In this document: one piece after another, positions 21,861-34,406 of the stretch
Position numbering within the stretch: the first letter of the stretch is position 1
How the letters are laid out: each line of letters starts with the position of its first letter
NCBI GenBank assembly: GCA_963691705.1
Contig: OY829537.1
Location: 51,126,304 to 51,190,303, forward strand
From: Viola odorata
Lineage: Eukaryota; Streptophyta; Magnoliopsida; Malpighiales; Violaceae
Length of the DNA: 64,000 bases
Direction of reading: 5' to 3'
Notes under the pieces: generated by a model
The model's input: only the letters and a program-made list of their open reading frames with translations
Told to the model about the DNA's origin: nothing
Database searches by the model: none
Translations under genes and position numbers: made by a program

Positions 21861-24800
21861 CTTGTTTCCCTTCGCTACCTCTAACGCCCCCACCCCAGGG
21901 CAGGACGTCACTGCAGGAGACTTAGATCTTCCTCCTGGGTCAAGTGCAGAAGAAGTTACATTCCAGATTTGCTCTCCCTTCTCCCACATAGCAGGAACCA
22001 GCCATCCTACCCCCCAAGCGGGAAGATCTATGATGGGAGAAGCGGACAACCCTTTCGTGAATTCAATAGCAGCTCTCCAAGCTCAACTGGATCAACTGAC
22101 AGAGATGGCTGCTGGATTTACTCCTCATGCCTCAAGACCTGGTGTGTCCTCCCAAGTAATTTTCACCCCGTCCCTTGTCACCGAACGACCCTTATCGCCC
22201 CAACAGTCTAGGGCACTCCCGTCCTCCTTACCTTTCCCCTTGGCTCCCATAAACGTCCCACCATTCACGCGCGGACCTGCCGACCATTCTGGACAATATA
22301 GGGGAGGAATCTCTATCCCCGAAGCAGTCCGCCAGCGTGATGAATACAGGGAGCCCTGGGATGATCGACGGGGAGATATAGTGAGAGATCCATCTCCTAG
22401 ATACAGCGAGAGGTCTAGCAGCAGAAGTCAACGAGCTCGAACTCCAAGGAGCCGTAGTCGTTCTCCTAGGAGACATCAGGAATATGACCCTCAAAATCCC
22501 AGATACGACGCTGAAATTCCACATCAGCGTCAGCCTCGTAGGATCCCCGATGCTAATACGGGTCATCCGTTCAGCTACCGTGTCAGGCACCACAGAGTCC
22601 ATCGACATGTGAAACTCCCAGCAGAATCCTATGACGGCACAAAAGATCCCATTTCTCACCTCAATAAGGTGAAGGATTTCGTGCAATTCCAAACGCGCAG
22701 TGACGCAGCATTGTGTCAAATTTTCGTAATGACGCTGTCAGGAGTGGCACGTCTATGGTTCGAGGGGCTCCCCGCCGGGTCTATCGATAATTTTTCTCAG
22801 CTGGAAGAAAAATTCAAAAGTCTGTTTAGCACGGCTATTCCTATCAGAAAGTCAGCAGCTGCGCTGTTCGATATCCATCGAAAACCACAAGAATCGTTGA
22901 ACAATTTCTTAGGACGATTTGATCTTGAAATGTCCCTAACGCCGGGGGTCACTATTGATTTTGCGATTGAGGCCATGAAACGCAATTGTCGATACAGTAA
23001 ACTGAAAGATACGCTAATGGTGGACCCCCCAACGACCCTGGATGCATTGAGGTTGAAAGCGTATAACTATGCGAGAATGGAAGAGGAAGAAAATAGAGAA
23101 TGGATCTGAGGCATGCCGGCGGACCCATATGTGGCCCCTAACGTCTTGAACAGCAATGCCCCTGACGCTAAACCCACCGAGGATCCCGGGCAGCGGAAAG
23201 AACATAACACCAAGACTTCTAACCGGCAGAGAGGCAATTTCTCAAAAGGAAGATCTGGAGGATCCCCCACTCGGAAGCAAACGGACCCGCCAAAGGGCCG
23301 GATATATGATCCTGACCTCCCATCTCTCATACTCCCAAGGGCGGAGATCTTAGCAATAGTCCAACAGAGAAATCTGCCTATCCGTTACCCAGCTCCCGTG
23401 AAACCAGGAGTAATCATGGGAGGAAGAGAAAATGCATACTGCAAATTCCATAAGGTCAAGGGACACTCAACGGATGTATGCAGAGAGTTAAAATCGACCA
23501 TAGAGCGATTGGTCGAAGAGGGCTACCTTGGGGAATTTGCCACAAAGGCACGGGAGGAAGCCAGAAACAACCCAACTGGAAATACAACTGAGCAGAGGCA
23601 AGCGCCCTCGCACGCTACAGGGGCTAACGCAGTTCCCCTCGGGCCAAATAGAGAAGCGCTCGCTATCGATAGCGATCAAATGCCCATGATTAATATCATT
23701 GCAGGGGGAGCACCCTATTGCGAGGAAATTATGCCGCAAACGCCCAACCCCGGAGAAAAGCGCAAACGGGAGAACGCGCAAACGAAAATCGAGGCAATAA
23801 GCGCCTTAGACAGAATGATATTGTCTTTCTCAGAGGAGGACGGAAAAGGCATCGTTTTCCCGCATAATGACGCGATGGTTGTGACGCCCGTCATTGGAAG
23901 TCATGGGGTAAGAAGGACCCTTGTCGATAACGGGAGTGCAGTGAATCTATTTTCATTAGAAGCGTACAACTTGATGAAACGACCTGACGGTGAGCTATCG
24001 CCTTGCACAAGGCCAATTATTGGGATTGATGGAGTACCAATTCCGGTAGCCGGAATAACATCCCTGCCGGTGTACTTCCGAGAAGACACATCCAAACGCT
24101 CCGAAGAGCTACTATTTCTGGTTGTAGACCTAACGTTACCGTATAACGCCATTTTAGGGCGACCATTCCTTAATCGTTTTGGAGTGGCCATATCTCAAAA
24201 ACACTTGCAGATGAAATATCCCTCATGGGACGGCGTGGTCTCAATCAAAGGGGACCAAAAGTTGGCAGTCGAATGCTACTTACTTATGACTCAAAGGAGT
24301 TGTGATCGCTACGTTTGCATGGCAGACGATCCTTTTGATGATAAAGAAGAAAAACGCACTCAGCCGCTAGATCAGATGGTATCAATCCCTATCGGTAAGG
24401 ATAGTGAAATGAATCTCTTAGCCAGTGAGAAACTAAGCCTTGAAGAGAACGCACAATTAATCCGGCTGTTGAGGAAATGCAAGGGAGAGTTTGCGTGGAA
24501 ACCAGCAGACATGCCCGGAATCTCTCGGGAAGTCGCAGAACATCGGCTGAACGTTAGTCCTGACGCCAAACCTGTTCAACAAAGGCGACGTGCCTTTTCG
24601 TCGGAGAAGATAGCAGCCATCGAAAAGGAGTTGCTAAAGCTCACAGAGGCGGGGTTCATTCGAGAAGTCCAGTACCCGACCTGGCTAGCTAATCCTGTCT
24701 TAGTCCCAAAGCCTAACGGGGACTGGCGCATGTGCATCGACTTTACTGACCTAAATAATGCCTGTCCCAAGGACTGCAATCCCCTTCCGCGAATAGATCA

Positions 24801-27669
24801 GTTAGTCGATCAAACCGCTGGGTATGCTTATCTAAGCTCCCTAGATGCAAATTCCGGATATCACCAAATCCCTATGGGCGTAGAGGACGAAGAAAAAACT
24901 GCCTTCATTACTCCTAGAGCTACATACTGCTATACTGCAATGCCGTTTGGGCTAAAGAATGCTGGTGCAACATTTCAGCGAATGGCAAACAAAGTTTTTG
25001 AAAATCAAATCGGGAGAAATGTAGAGGCCTACGTAGACGACATCCTGATCAAAAGTCGAAGTTTCAGAGAGCACCTCGCTGACTTGCAAGAAGTTTTCAA
25101 TGTGATGAGAAAACACAAGATGAAGTTAAACCCGCGGAAGTGCATGTTCGCATTCCAAACGGGAAAATTCCTGGGCTATGTGGTCAGCCAGAAGGGAATC
25201 CAACCCAACCCGTCAAAGATAAAGGCCATCCAGGATATGATATCCCCGCGAACTGTCAAAGAGATACAGAAGTTAACCGGGCGCATCATTGCGTTGGGGC
25301 GATTCATATCTAAACAAGGCGAGAGATGTTTGCCTTTCTTCAAAGTCATCCGCAACAAGGCTCCTTTCGGATGGACAGAGGAATGTGAGAAAGCGTTCGC
25401 AGGACTAAAAGCTTACCTATCATCAGATTTAGTGCTGACGAGGCCTGAGCCCGGCGACGAACTATATCTATATTTGGGAATAGCTGACAAGGTAGTCAGC
25501 GCCGTCCTTATGCGAAGTGAAGGGCACGTGCATCGTCCTGTATTCTTCGTGAGTCACATATTGAAAGATGTCGAACTGCGATACGCTCCTATCGAGAAGA
25601 TAGCACTCGCTCTAGTGCAAGCCACGAGAAAGATGGATCGATACTTCCAAGCCCACCCCGTCATTGTACTCACGGACCAGCCGTTGAGGAGAATCTTCAG
25701 AAAACCTGAATCTTCAGGAAGAATGCTAATTTGGGCTATCGAGCTCGAACAATACGGGCTGCAGTACAAAGCTAGACCAGCCATTAAGGCCCAAGCGTTG
25801 GCTGACTTTATAGCTGAGTGCACATTCACAAAGGACACAAAGACAGATTTATTGGAGGAAGAATCAGAAATTCCATGCCTACCGTCTCCGGAGACATATA
25901 CAGATACGTGGATCATCTACGTGGATGGAGCAAAAAATCAAGAATTAGCGGGCTCAGGAGTTTTCTTAGTTGGACCAAACGGCCTGGAGATGCGATACGC
26001 CATCAGAATCCTGCAGCCATTGTCCAACAATGCGGTTGAATATGAAGCGCTGCTGGCAGGACTCAGAATTGGAAACAGTTTCTCTATCGGAACCACTCCC
26101 GGTGGGGAGAAGGAAGACATAACACGTTTAAAGATCCGAGGAGATTCCAAGCTAATAATGGATCAGGTTCTGGGGAACTCCCAAGCCAGAGAACCCATCA
26201 TGGCCCAATACTTAGCCAAAGTGAAGCATGAGCTGTCAAAAATACAGGAAAAAGGCATCCTGGTCACCTTTGAGCACATTCCTAGAGAAAACAATGAAGA
26301 GGCCGATAGCCTCTCCAAGATGGCAGCCAATCCGGAAGCCTCAGTACCCAGTGACGTGCGCTATGGAGAACTGCCTACACCTTCTTTCATGGAAGAACAG
26401 GCATCGCTCTGTGTGGAAGAAATGGAAAATGATTGGAGGATCCCAGTGATAGAATATCTGAAACATGATAAACTACCAGGAGACCATACAGAGAAGAAGA
26501 AAGTCCTAAAACGGGCAGCACGATGCACATATTATAACGGAGAGTTAATACGAAGATGCTTCTCCCATCCGGCCGCTAAATGCATAACGGAGCAAGAAGG
26601 CTTACATGTGTTACGTGAAATTCACGAAGGGATATGTGGCATGCACATTGCTAGCGGCACCCTGGCAGCCCAAGTCTTTCGGTCGGGATTTTACTGGCCC
26701 ACCATTCGACGAGACTGTCATAACTTCGTGAGAACCTATCAGAAATGCCAGGAATATGCTAAGATTCCTCGAAAACCTACTGTGCCAATTTCAGAAATAG
26801 TCGCACCGTGCCCGTTTGCAAAATGGGGGATTGACATCCTGGGCCCGTTTCCAAAGGCTAGATCTCAGTTAAAATTCGTGGTTGTAGCGGTAGACTACTT
26901 CACAAAGTGGGCCGAAGCTGAGGCGTTAGCTACCATTACCACCGAAAAAATTTGGCGTTTCTTCAAACACCAAGTCATCATGCGATTTGGAGTACCACGC
27001 GTGCTAGTTAGCGACAACGGGACACAATTTACGAGCCAGTTCTTCAGGGATCAATGTGCAGAGTTCCAGATAGAGCAAAGATTCTCCTCTGTGGCACATC
27101 CCTAAACCAACGGCCAGGCGGAAGTAACTAACCGCAGCATCCTTAGTGGCATCAAAAGAAACTTGGAAGGATCCAAGAAGAAATGGCCAGACGAATTGCC
27201 ATATGTACTATGGGGCTACCGCATGACTGTCAAGGCCAGCACGGGAGAGACCCCGTTGGCGTTAGCATTCGGAACCGAAGTTATCACACCAGTCGAGATT
27301 GGCATGATGAGCCTCCGAATGGCTCACTTCAAAGAAGAAAACAATGAAGAAAGGTTACGAGCTAACCTCGATACTCTACCAGAAACACACGAGGAAACCC
27401 TCCTGAAAACCCTGCACTACAAAAGAAAAATGGCACAATATCACAACCAGCAAGTGAGGGAGCGATTGCTCAAAACCGGGGATTTAGTGCTCAGAGACAG
27501 ACGGGCAGCAGGACAACGTATGGGAAAGCTCAGCCCAAACTGGGATGGACCGTATCGTGTCACCCGCATTGTGGGAAAAAGAGCATACCATCTGGAAACG
27601 CTTGAGGGAACGCCCCTGCAAAACTCTTGGAACATCTCTCGGTTGAGGCTATACCACGCCAGGACCTAA
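21861..27669 (+). pseudogene. gag-pro-pol polyprotein of the inner Tat element (two stops, gag start lost)
   Basis: One continuous frame interrupted twice. Gag (to 23106): SR-rich segment, then the retrotransposon gag core (GVARLWFEGLPAGSIDNF) and, after the stop, a zinc-knuckle-like C-x2-H-x4-H-x4-C (CKFHKVKGHSTDVC, from 23440). TGA at 23107-23109 stands where the outer copy has Arg. Protease: LVDNGSAVNLFS near 23920. RT: YVDD at 25030-25041, intact. RNase H: IYVDGAKNQELAGSG and NNAVEYEALLAG. Integrase: zinc region with TYQKC where the outer copy has TCQKC, WGIDILGPF, SDNGTQFTS; TAA at 27103-27105 replaces Gln just before NGQAEV, which holds the catalytic Glu. Frame 27106-27669 finishes the integrase; no chromodomain. 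The first in-frame ATG is inside gag. Confidence 0.9.
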
Positions 27670-27765
27670 TCGGGTAACATCAAAGTTATTCTAATAAATG
27701 AATATTGAGATATTCACCGTGCGTTTGCTACTGGTAATATGCAGGTAGCGAAGAATGCCAGGGGT

Positions 27766-28221
27766 GAAAATCCTATCCTTATGATGGTTGGTCCTGATCA
27801 GACAGCTCATTAAGACGAGGCACGCCCTGGCATAACAAGGCGTTTGGGAGTGAAAATCCTATCCTTGTGGTAACCGTGCTCACATAGACGGCCCATTAAG
27901 ACGAGGCACGACCCCAAACGCCTCCCCGGAGTGAAAATCCTATCCTTGCGGCAACCGTGCTCACATAGACGGCCCGTTAAGATGAGGCACGCCCCAGAAT
28001 CCTTGGGAGTGAAATCCTATTCTTATGGTAACCCCATAAGGAGAGGCACGCCCCAAGGAGAGACCAACTCTGTCCTGGAAGTGAAAATCCTATCCTTGTG
28101 GTAACCGTGCTCACATAGACGGCCCATAGAGACGAGGTACAACGCTTGGGGGTGAAAAGTCCTATCCTTGTGTTGGCTGGTCCTGATCAGACAGCTCACT
28201 AAGACGAGGCACTCCCCAAAG
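27766..28221 (+). repeat. Tandem repeat array 1 of the inner element (six units, 70-85 bp)
   Basis: Six units start with GTGAAAATCCTATCCTTGTG at about 27766, 27850, 27931, 28009, 28080 and 28153. The outermost units carry TCCTGATCAGACAGCTCA; the middle ones carry GTGCTCACATAGACGGCCCA. All continue to AAGACGAGGCACG. The array lies between the end of sense pol and the end of antisense EF. Tat/Ogre elements are known for variable tandem repeats in this position. Confidence 0.85.
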
Positions 28222-28440
28222 CCTATCTGTGGTGAAAGGAAACAAAGACATCCCAACTAGTAGCCGTGCGATTGATACCCGGCGAAGCGATATTGGAGCC
28301 TATCTGTGGCGAAAGGAAACAAAGAAATCCTAACTAGTAGCCGCGCGATTGATACCCGGCGAAGCGATATTGGAGCCTATCTCTGGCGAAAAGAAACAAA
28401 GAAATCCTAACTAGTAGCCGCGCGGTTGATACCCGGTGAA
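28222..28440 (+). repeat. Tandem repeat array 2 of the inner element (three units, about 69 bp)
   Basis: Three units of about 69 bp contain GAAAGGAAACAAAGAAATCC, AACTAGTAGCCGCGCG, TTGATACCCGGCGAAGCGAT. The outer element has only one recognisable unit (about 37870-37915, inverted), so copy number changed after the lineages split. Confidence 0.8.
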
Positions 28441-28884
28441 ACGATGACGGAAAGGTGACTATACTGAAACGACAACGTTGAGACAGATGTAAAGCCCCCT
28501 CTGACAAGGAGGGACGGCAGGAATATAAGTGCAGCAGATGCGGAAGCGACGCTGATTTACACTCAGAGAGACTATCGAAGGATATAATGGACATGCTACT
28601 TGAATGCAGCTGATGAAAAGCTAACGGGATACAACGCGAAACTATGCGTCTGTGGAAACCTAACGCCAAACGTCCCGTGCGGACAAGTGATCAAACGACA
28701 TTATGAAGAAAAGCAGATAAAAAACTTCTATCCAAAAAGAGTGGATTAGCCAAGTCAAGGCTCATATTGTTTGAAGTACAAAATATAGACGGGCTCGTCA
28801 GCCACAAAAATGTAAAACATCTAAACAACAAAAGGTCTACAGATTGGGCGGCGCGTTGGCCCCTCCTTGCTGAGCAGCCTTCCA
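28441..28884. other. Spacer between repeat array and antisense EF stop, inner element
   Basis: No gene recognised. It would hold the 3' ends of both the sense transcript and the antisense EF transcript. Confidence 0.4.
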
Positions 28885-31124
28885 CTAATAGAAACCGCTA
28901 TCAGTAATGGAGGAGGCTCTCTTGTCAAAATACGCAGAGAGATCTTCAATACGGAGCTCCTCAACTCCATAATGATGCATCACGGCTTCTGACATGATTC
29001 CCCCACCCTGCTCAAAGTACCAACGGTTCTTCTCAGCGTTAAGGGAGGAATCGGCAGAAAGCTCAGCATTCCTCTGTCTCTCCAGACGCAGGCTATCCTC
29101 CTCCTGAGAGAGGCGTAGGGCCAGATCAGCACGTTGTCTCTTCTCCTCCTCCAAAGCTAACTTAGCGGCCTTCAACTCTTGTTTGACCGCGATAGCCTCT
29201 CCCTGAGCAGTCTCCATACTTTCGTTGGCAGCAGCAAGGGCATTTTCAAGACGCTGTCGCTCTTCCAACAGCCTGTTTATCTCTCCTCGCCCGTTAGCTG
29301 CAGCTCTGGCATTCTCTTCATCCATATAGTGAAGATGGCAAAGCATAGAAAACGCCTGAGAGCGAAGGAAATTGATGCGCCCCTGCTCGCCCCGAGCCAC
29401 AAAGGCATCCCTCTCTCTTGGAAGAGACAAAATCTCTGCTACCAGATAAGCGGTAGAGGAAATCACGGTCTCATGATCAGCATCGGCAGGAAACTGCAGA
29501 ATACTGTCCCTAAATGAGCGCAAGCTAACGTGATGAGTTGGCATGAGAGGAGGATCGTAGGGAGAGATACCAGCCATTAAGGCAGGAGCGGGCCCACCCC
29601 TCACAATAGGTGGATGAGGCATCGGAACAAAGAACAACGCACTAGAAGAAGCTGGCCGGCTAGAGAGGCCCTCCGCGTTAGGCATCGAGACCTCATTGCC
29701 TCCGGGCACCTCAGGATTAAGGGCATCAGAATCATAGCCCGTTGGGGTGTGCGCGGAATGGATAGGAGAACCAGGAGGCACATGGGGTTGACCGCCAAAA
29801 TCAACAGGTTCCGATTGATCAGCAGATACACCCTCGCCCCCAAGGGCACTCAAACTACGATTGGCGGCCGAGGAAGAAGGACTATTCGGGAGATCATAGC
29901 GAGCCTTCTTCTGACGCTCGCGAAGGACATCAGCGATACCCATATCTCCCTGGGAGGTAGAAGGGACAGAAGCAGCAACGACTTCCTAAATAACGCAGAA
30001 CGTGATAAGGAAACGGTGCAAAAAAGAAAGACTAAAGTTTTAAAAATGTTCACCTGAGTGGTGGAGGATGCAAGAGGAATCCCAACAGGAATCGGTTCAA
30101 CCGTAGCCTCTGAAGAGACAACGGTCTGGGACGAAACGGATGGGGCAGCACGTGCTTTCCTAGGCCGTTTCTGTCTTACAACCCGAGGGCCCGTAACGCT
30201 AGTGGTAGCAGTGGCCACCCCTCCCTCAGCGTTAGCAGCAGCGGCAGCAGCAGCCCTAGCTTCAGCAACAGCTTTCTTTTTCGCCTCCTGTTTCCTCCTC
30301 CTTCGAAAATACTCAGGCTCCCAACCAGGCGGAGACACTGCACAATCACAAAACGTTAGCGTTAGTACTTCTTGACAACGCAAAAGAAAAAAGGTCAAAT
30401 GCTCACCCTTCTTGCACTGTTCCACGGGCAACCCGTTGGCCACTTTTCGGGCATCAACGCTAAAATCAAATTGAAGCAGCGTCTTCAACCAGCCATCCTC
30501 CGGGTCGGAAAGGGGTTTCCGATGACCCCAAGCCCCATCTTTAATTGTTTCGTTGAAGCCAGCCCTCCACAACGGCTCAGGCAGATCAACAATAAAAAAT
30601 TCCTCTTTCCAGTGAGGAATGGAAGACTCAATGCCCATTAGTTTCCAAGTAAAGGGCTTCAAGGAACCGTCTTCGTAGCGAGGCGATATCGATATCACCC
30701 CTTTACGGGAATACAATTGGAAAATGTCATGAAGCAACGCTAAGGTGGGAGATTCTATTCCCTTGAAACGGCACAATGCGGCAAAAGCACTAACAACGCA
30801 AATCGCGTTAGGACTCAACTGAGCCGGAGCCAAATCAGAATCAGCCAACAACAATTTTACAAGCAGGTCAAGAGGGAGACGAAACCCATGATCGAAGAGC
30901 TTAGCATACAGCATTCTGCTATTTCCGGGCAAAATGCTGTTCAATCGAAGCGATTCAGAAGCAGGATGCACGGGATATTCCTTGGGAAATCGTGCAGAAA
31001 ACCCAGCAAGCCTACGGTTAATTAAAGGCAGTGTGTACAAAGAAGTGGGAGTGGTATCAATTACTTCTTCCCCGGAGGACCTTTGAGGATCTCCTTCTTC
31101 AGAGGATTTCTTAGTTCTAGCCAT
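28885..31124 (-). CDS. Antisense gene EF of the inner Tat element (three exons, about 700 aa)
   Basis: Start MARTKKSSEEGDPQRSSGEE at 31124. Exons 31124-30407, 30337-30054 and 29985-28885 by GT-AG borders; they sum to 2103 nt, divisible by three, with no stop. Domains: PF04195-like 'putative gypsy type transposon' region in exon 1 (LYAKLFDHGFRLPLDLLV, LAPAQLSPNAICVVSAF, FFIVDLPEPLWRAGF), an Ala/Arg/Lys-rich helix and KKRPR-like basic segment in exon 2, a Pro/Ser-rich linker and a long coiled coil in exon 3 (NRLLEERQRLENALAAANES onward), ending VEELRIEDLSAYFDKRASS. It runs against gag-pol. Similar antisense genes are known from Retand and Grande1 (gene23) elements. The splice pattern is shared with the outer copy. 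Role unknown. Confidence 0.72.
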
Positions 31125-31735
31125 GGCCAACAAGGAAGAAACAAAGAGAAAAGAAAAAGGATGTGTACCTTGTACCTTCATGAAAGAGAATGCGAGGAGT
31201 CTTGAACCAGAAAGAGAGAGCGGCGCAAAGTATTTATCCGAAGACGAAATAGCGTATAAGGGAAAGATGGAAAAAGAAAAAGGGGTAGAAGAAACAATAG
31301 ATATAACCCTGAAAGGGCGACCAGTCAGCAGCAGACACGTGGCGAAGCAACACGTCATAAAGTAAGGCACGCGCCAGAAGGTGCAAATTTGAAATAAGGA
31401 CGAAACGCCTCTGCATTTGCAACTCCCTAGGAGACGCTTGCTCTAAACGCCCCTCTGAGGAAGGACACGTGTCTTCTTTCATCATTACCCTTCAAGTCGC
31501 ATTAAATGAGGGATAGAGGGATTGATTAAAAAACATAAAAAGCAGCGCTGGCCTTGCCAAACGGCGCGATGGCACAAAAAGATAAAGAAGGAATAAACAG
31601 TAATATCATACAGTGCGACAAAGGATACAAAGCGTCAGCATTATTACATGAGAAACAATGTTCGAATGGTTTTCGAGAAATAAACAAAAGACAACAACAA
31701 GAAAAACAAGGAAAGGCCCAGCACCACCGCTAGCG
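31125..31735. other. Spacer between antisense EF and CD, inner element
   Basis: No gene. On the minus strand TTATATCTATTG near 31297-31308 is the counterpart of the TATA-like stretch in the outer copy and may start EF transcription. The 31234-31485 and 31123-31365 frames are not supported. Confidence 0.35.
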
Positions 31736-33909
31736 TCAGACTTTCTCCCCCGAAGGGCCAGAAGAACCGCTGTCACCTTTGCTAATCACACCCATCACGA
31801 TAGACATGTAATCAGCTACTTGGGCCGGATCCGAAGGGTTACCTTTGAAACGGGACGCAAACCCAGAAACGAAGGCCTCCAGAACCCTCTTCCTCCATAA
31901 CTCTTCCTTTAATGACGCCCTAACAGACCCCTCATCTCGAGCAAGTACGTCTTCGCGGAGAAAGAGATTCTTCTTCCTTTCTAGCGCCAATTCCGCCTCC
32001 AGAACTTCTACCTTGGCTTTCCCGATAGATTTCTCTCTGTCCAATTCCGCCTCCAGAACTTCTACCTTGGCTTTCCCGATAGACTTTTCTCTGTCCAATT
32101 CCTTCTAGGATGATTCACAGAGGCGCGTCAGCAACCTAGAATGCTCCACCGCCTTCTCTAGCTGCACCCTTGCAACACACAATGCGCTGGAAAAATTACG
32201 GGACTCGCGATCGTGAATTTCGAATTGATAATTCAGATGGCGGAAAAAGTCCAGAGAATCATTCAGAACATGGCGAAAGCGTGCCGAAGGAGGGAGTTGA
32301 AGAAATTCCTCTTTCTCCTTTTTGGAACCCAGCATCTCCCCTATCAAGGGTGCAGTAAACTCATCTCGAGAAAAAGGTTGGGGAACCCCGACAGCGCGAA
32401 GGGCATCAAAGCAAAACCCTGCAAGATTCATACGGTAGGCTGGGACCCCGTCAGGACCAAGATTGATTGAGGGAGGCGGAGAAGAGCCCTGAGGAAAAAT
32501 ACTCTTGAAAGGAGTAAAAAACAGCTGCGGAGTAACCTTAGGCGGTAGCTCAGCAGTCGAATCCACCACAGGAGGTGTGACCACTACGTCAGGAATACAA
32601 TGAGCAATCGGAGAATCGGGAGCGTCAGATATGGGAGGAGGACATTCCATCGGTAGGCCCTCTCCCTCAGAAGAACAAGTTTTTTCCAACGCCTCAGCGG
32701 CTCCCGTTGGCTGAGAGGCGCCCGCCTCAGACAAAACAGCAGGCGTAGGAACAGTTGCCACATCCACAGGAGATGTCCCGGTAGCTTGTCCACTAGTGGC
32801 CACTCGAAGTTTTTTCCGACGCTGGGAAGCAGCAAAGGAAGAAGCATGGCAAAGGTCTGACTTAGCATCTGCATCCTCATCATCGCTAGTAATTACTGTC
32901 GTTGCGACAGGCCTGGAGTCCGTCCCCGTGCGACGCTCCGGTAGCCAATTTTCCACAAAACGAGAAGTTCGCACAGAGCTAACAAGCCTTCGCCCTCCAC
33001 GGGCAATCGTTTTAGTTCTCTTCCTCGGAGGAGGAACACTACCCCGACTTGAGCCCTCAGCCGAAGGCGAGGCCGGTAAAGTTTGAAGCGGTATTACGTT
33101 CAGAGGAGTACCAGCGTCACCTGGAAATCAACCGTTAGCTCCTTATAGCAAACAAAGTAGGCAAGGACCAAAGTAAAGAAAATATGGAAAGAAATAGGCT
33201 CACCCATAACGCACTCTTCCAGAGGCTTGAACAGAGCAAAGGCGCGAATGCGGTAGTGGGTATTCTCGTCTAACAAAGCGTTAGCCTGGTCCAACTCAGT
33301 TCTGGACAAAATCGCGGGATTTGTCCAAACGGGACCTGCCAGTTCCTGATTGAAATTGATACGCCACAAACGTGACGGTAGCTCCAGAACAAAGAAGTTG
33401 CTCTTCCAATCAGCTACACCCTTCTTGAAGCCGTGAAAACGTTGCCAAAACGACTGCACGAGCGCATCATCCCACCGGGGAGTAATCTCGATTAAACAAT
33501 TGTAGCAAATCATGCTAAAGAATTTGCGAAACAAATTGATAGATGGGGTAAAAATGTTCTTCAACTCGCAAGCGCGAAGAAAAGCATAAACCGCACACCA
33601 AGAGGAAGGAGTTATCTGGGCAGGATTAAGGCTATACTCCCGCAGCAGAGTTAATATCGACTCATGAACGGGAAAGCGGAAACCATAAAGGAACATTTTA
33701 AAATAAAGAAGCCTACAGTGGCCCCACCCTGGATTATGAAGCCGCATATCACTTCCGGGAATAGAAGGCTCATGCCCAGGAGGAAAGGTAATACCATGTT
33801 CCTCCAATTCGGCTTTCAGAACCACATCGTAGGTAAAAATACTCGGTGATTGGGCAACCTCAGGATCCATGGGCCTAGAGATAATCTGGCGAGGTCTATT
33901 CCTAGCCAT
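31736..33909 (-). pseudogene. Antisense gene CD of the inner Tat element (two exons, one stop)
   Basis: Start MARNRPRQIISRPMDPEVAQ at 33909. Exon 1 33909-33204 encodes the PF04195-like domain (LLYFKMFLYGFRFPVHESIL, NPAQITPSSWCAVYAFLRAC, FFVLELPSRLWRINF). The intron is 33203-33121 (GTGAGC...TTCCAG). Exon 2 33120-31736 holds SRFVENWLPERR, FCFDALRAVGVPQPFSRDEF and a coiled-coil tail. Total 2091 nt, divisible by three. One TAG at 32107-32105 stands where the outer copy has Gln, cutting the coiled coil. Directly after it a 54-bp segment is tandemly duplicated (31989-32042 and 32043-32096), repeating 18 residues with REKSIGKAKVEVLEAEL. It is paralogous to EF. Confidence 0.72.
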
Positions 33910-34134
33910 AGCAAACCAACAAAAAAGGAAATCTGAGAGGGGACGAATTGATACCTTAAAGGAGAAGAATCGCAGAGAAATCGACGGACAGTGACGAGCG
34001 GCCGAAAAGGTATTCGGAGAAGAAGACGAAGGAAGACAAGAAGGAAAATTCGAAGTGAGGGCAAAAGTTTTGAGAAATTGGAGAACGGCCCCTCTTAAAG
34101 GATAAAAATGCCACCGCATTAATTGAGTCACCAA

Positions 34135-34406
34135 TCGGGCGAAGACGCGTGTAAAAGAAGTTGGCCACGTGGAAGCGCATTAAAGAAATTTGAAAAAAGA
34201 GAAGTTATTCGTCGAGACTCCCCAAAGGGGCGAGACAGTATTGACCTGGTCAGAGTAACCATGAAGCGATTGCCTCAGTCAGTCCAACCGCTTGCGTTAG
34301 CTATCACCAAGAACCAGCAGGCTAACGGAAGTAACGACAAAAAAGGAAAAATAGAAAGCATTATTTTATTCATAAAACGCCAACAGGCGGGTACAATGCA
34401 AAACGG
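34135..34406. other. Spacer between antisense CD and B, inner element
   Basis: Leader and promoter region of CD plus the 3' end of B; no gene recognised. Confidence 0.3.

Noticed and set aside
23107..23109. TGA between gag and pro as programmed readthrough.
   Set aside because: The outer copy has Arg here and a continuous frame, so this is more simply a mutation; no readthrough context was evident.
27766..28440. Regular repeats with spacers reminiscent of a CRISPR array.
   Set aside because: Plant nuclear context, whole units diverge together, no short constant repeat with unique spacers; it is a retrotransposon tandem repeat.
29850..31370. 506-codon minus-strand frame as one exon.
   Set aside because: It reads through two introns recognised by GT-AG borders and by homology to the outer copy; the supported start is 31124.
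31736..32098. Separate small gene on the minus strand.
   Set aside because: It is in frame with 32105-32974 and split from it by one stop; it is the CD coiled-coil tail.
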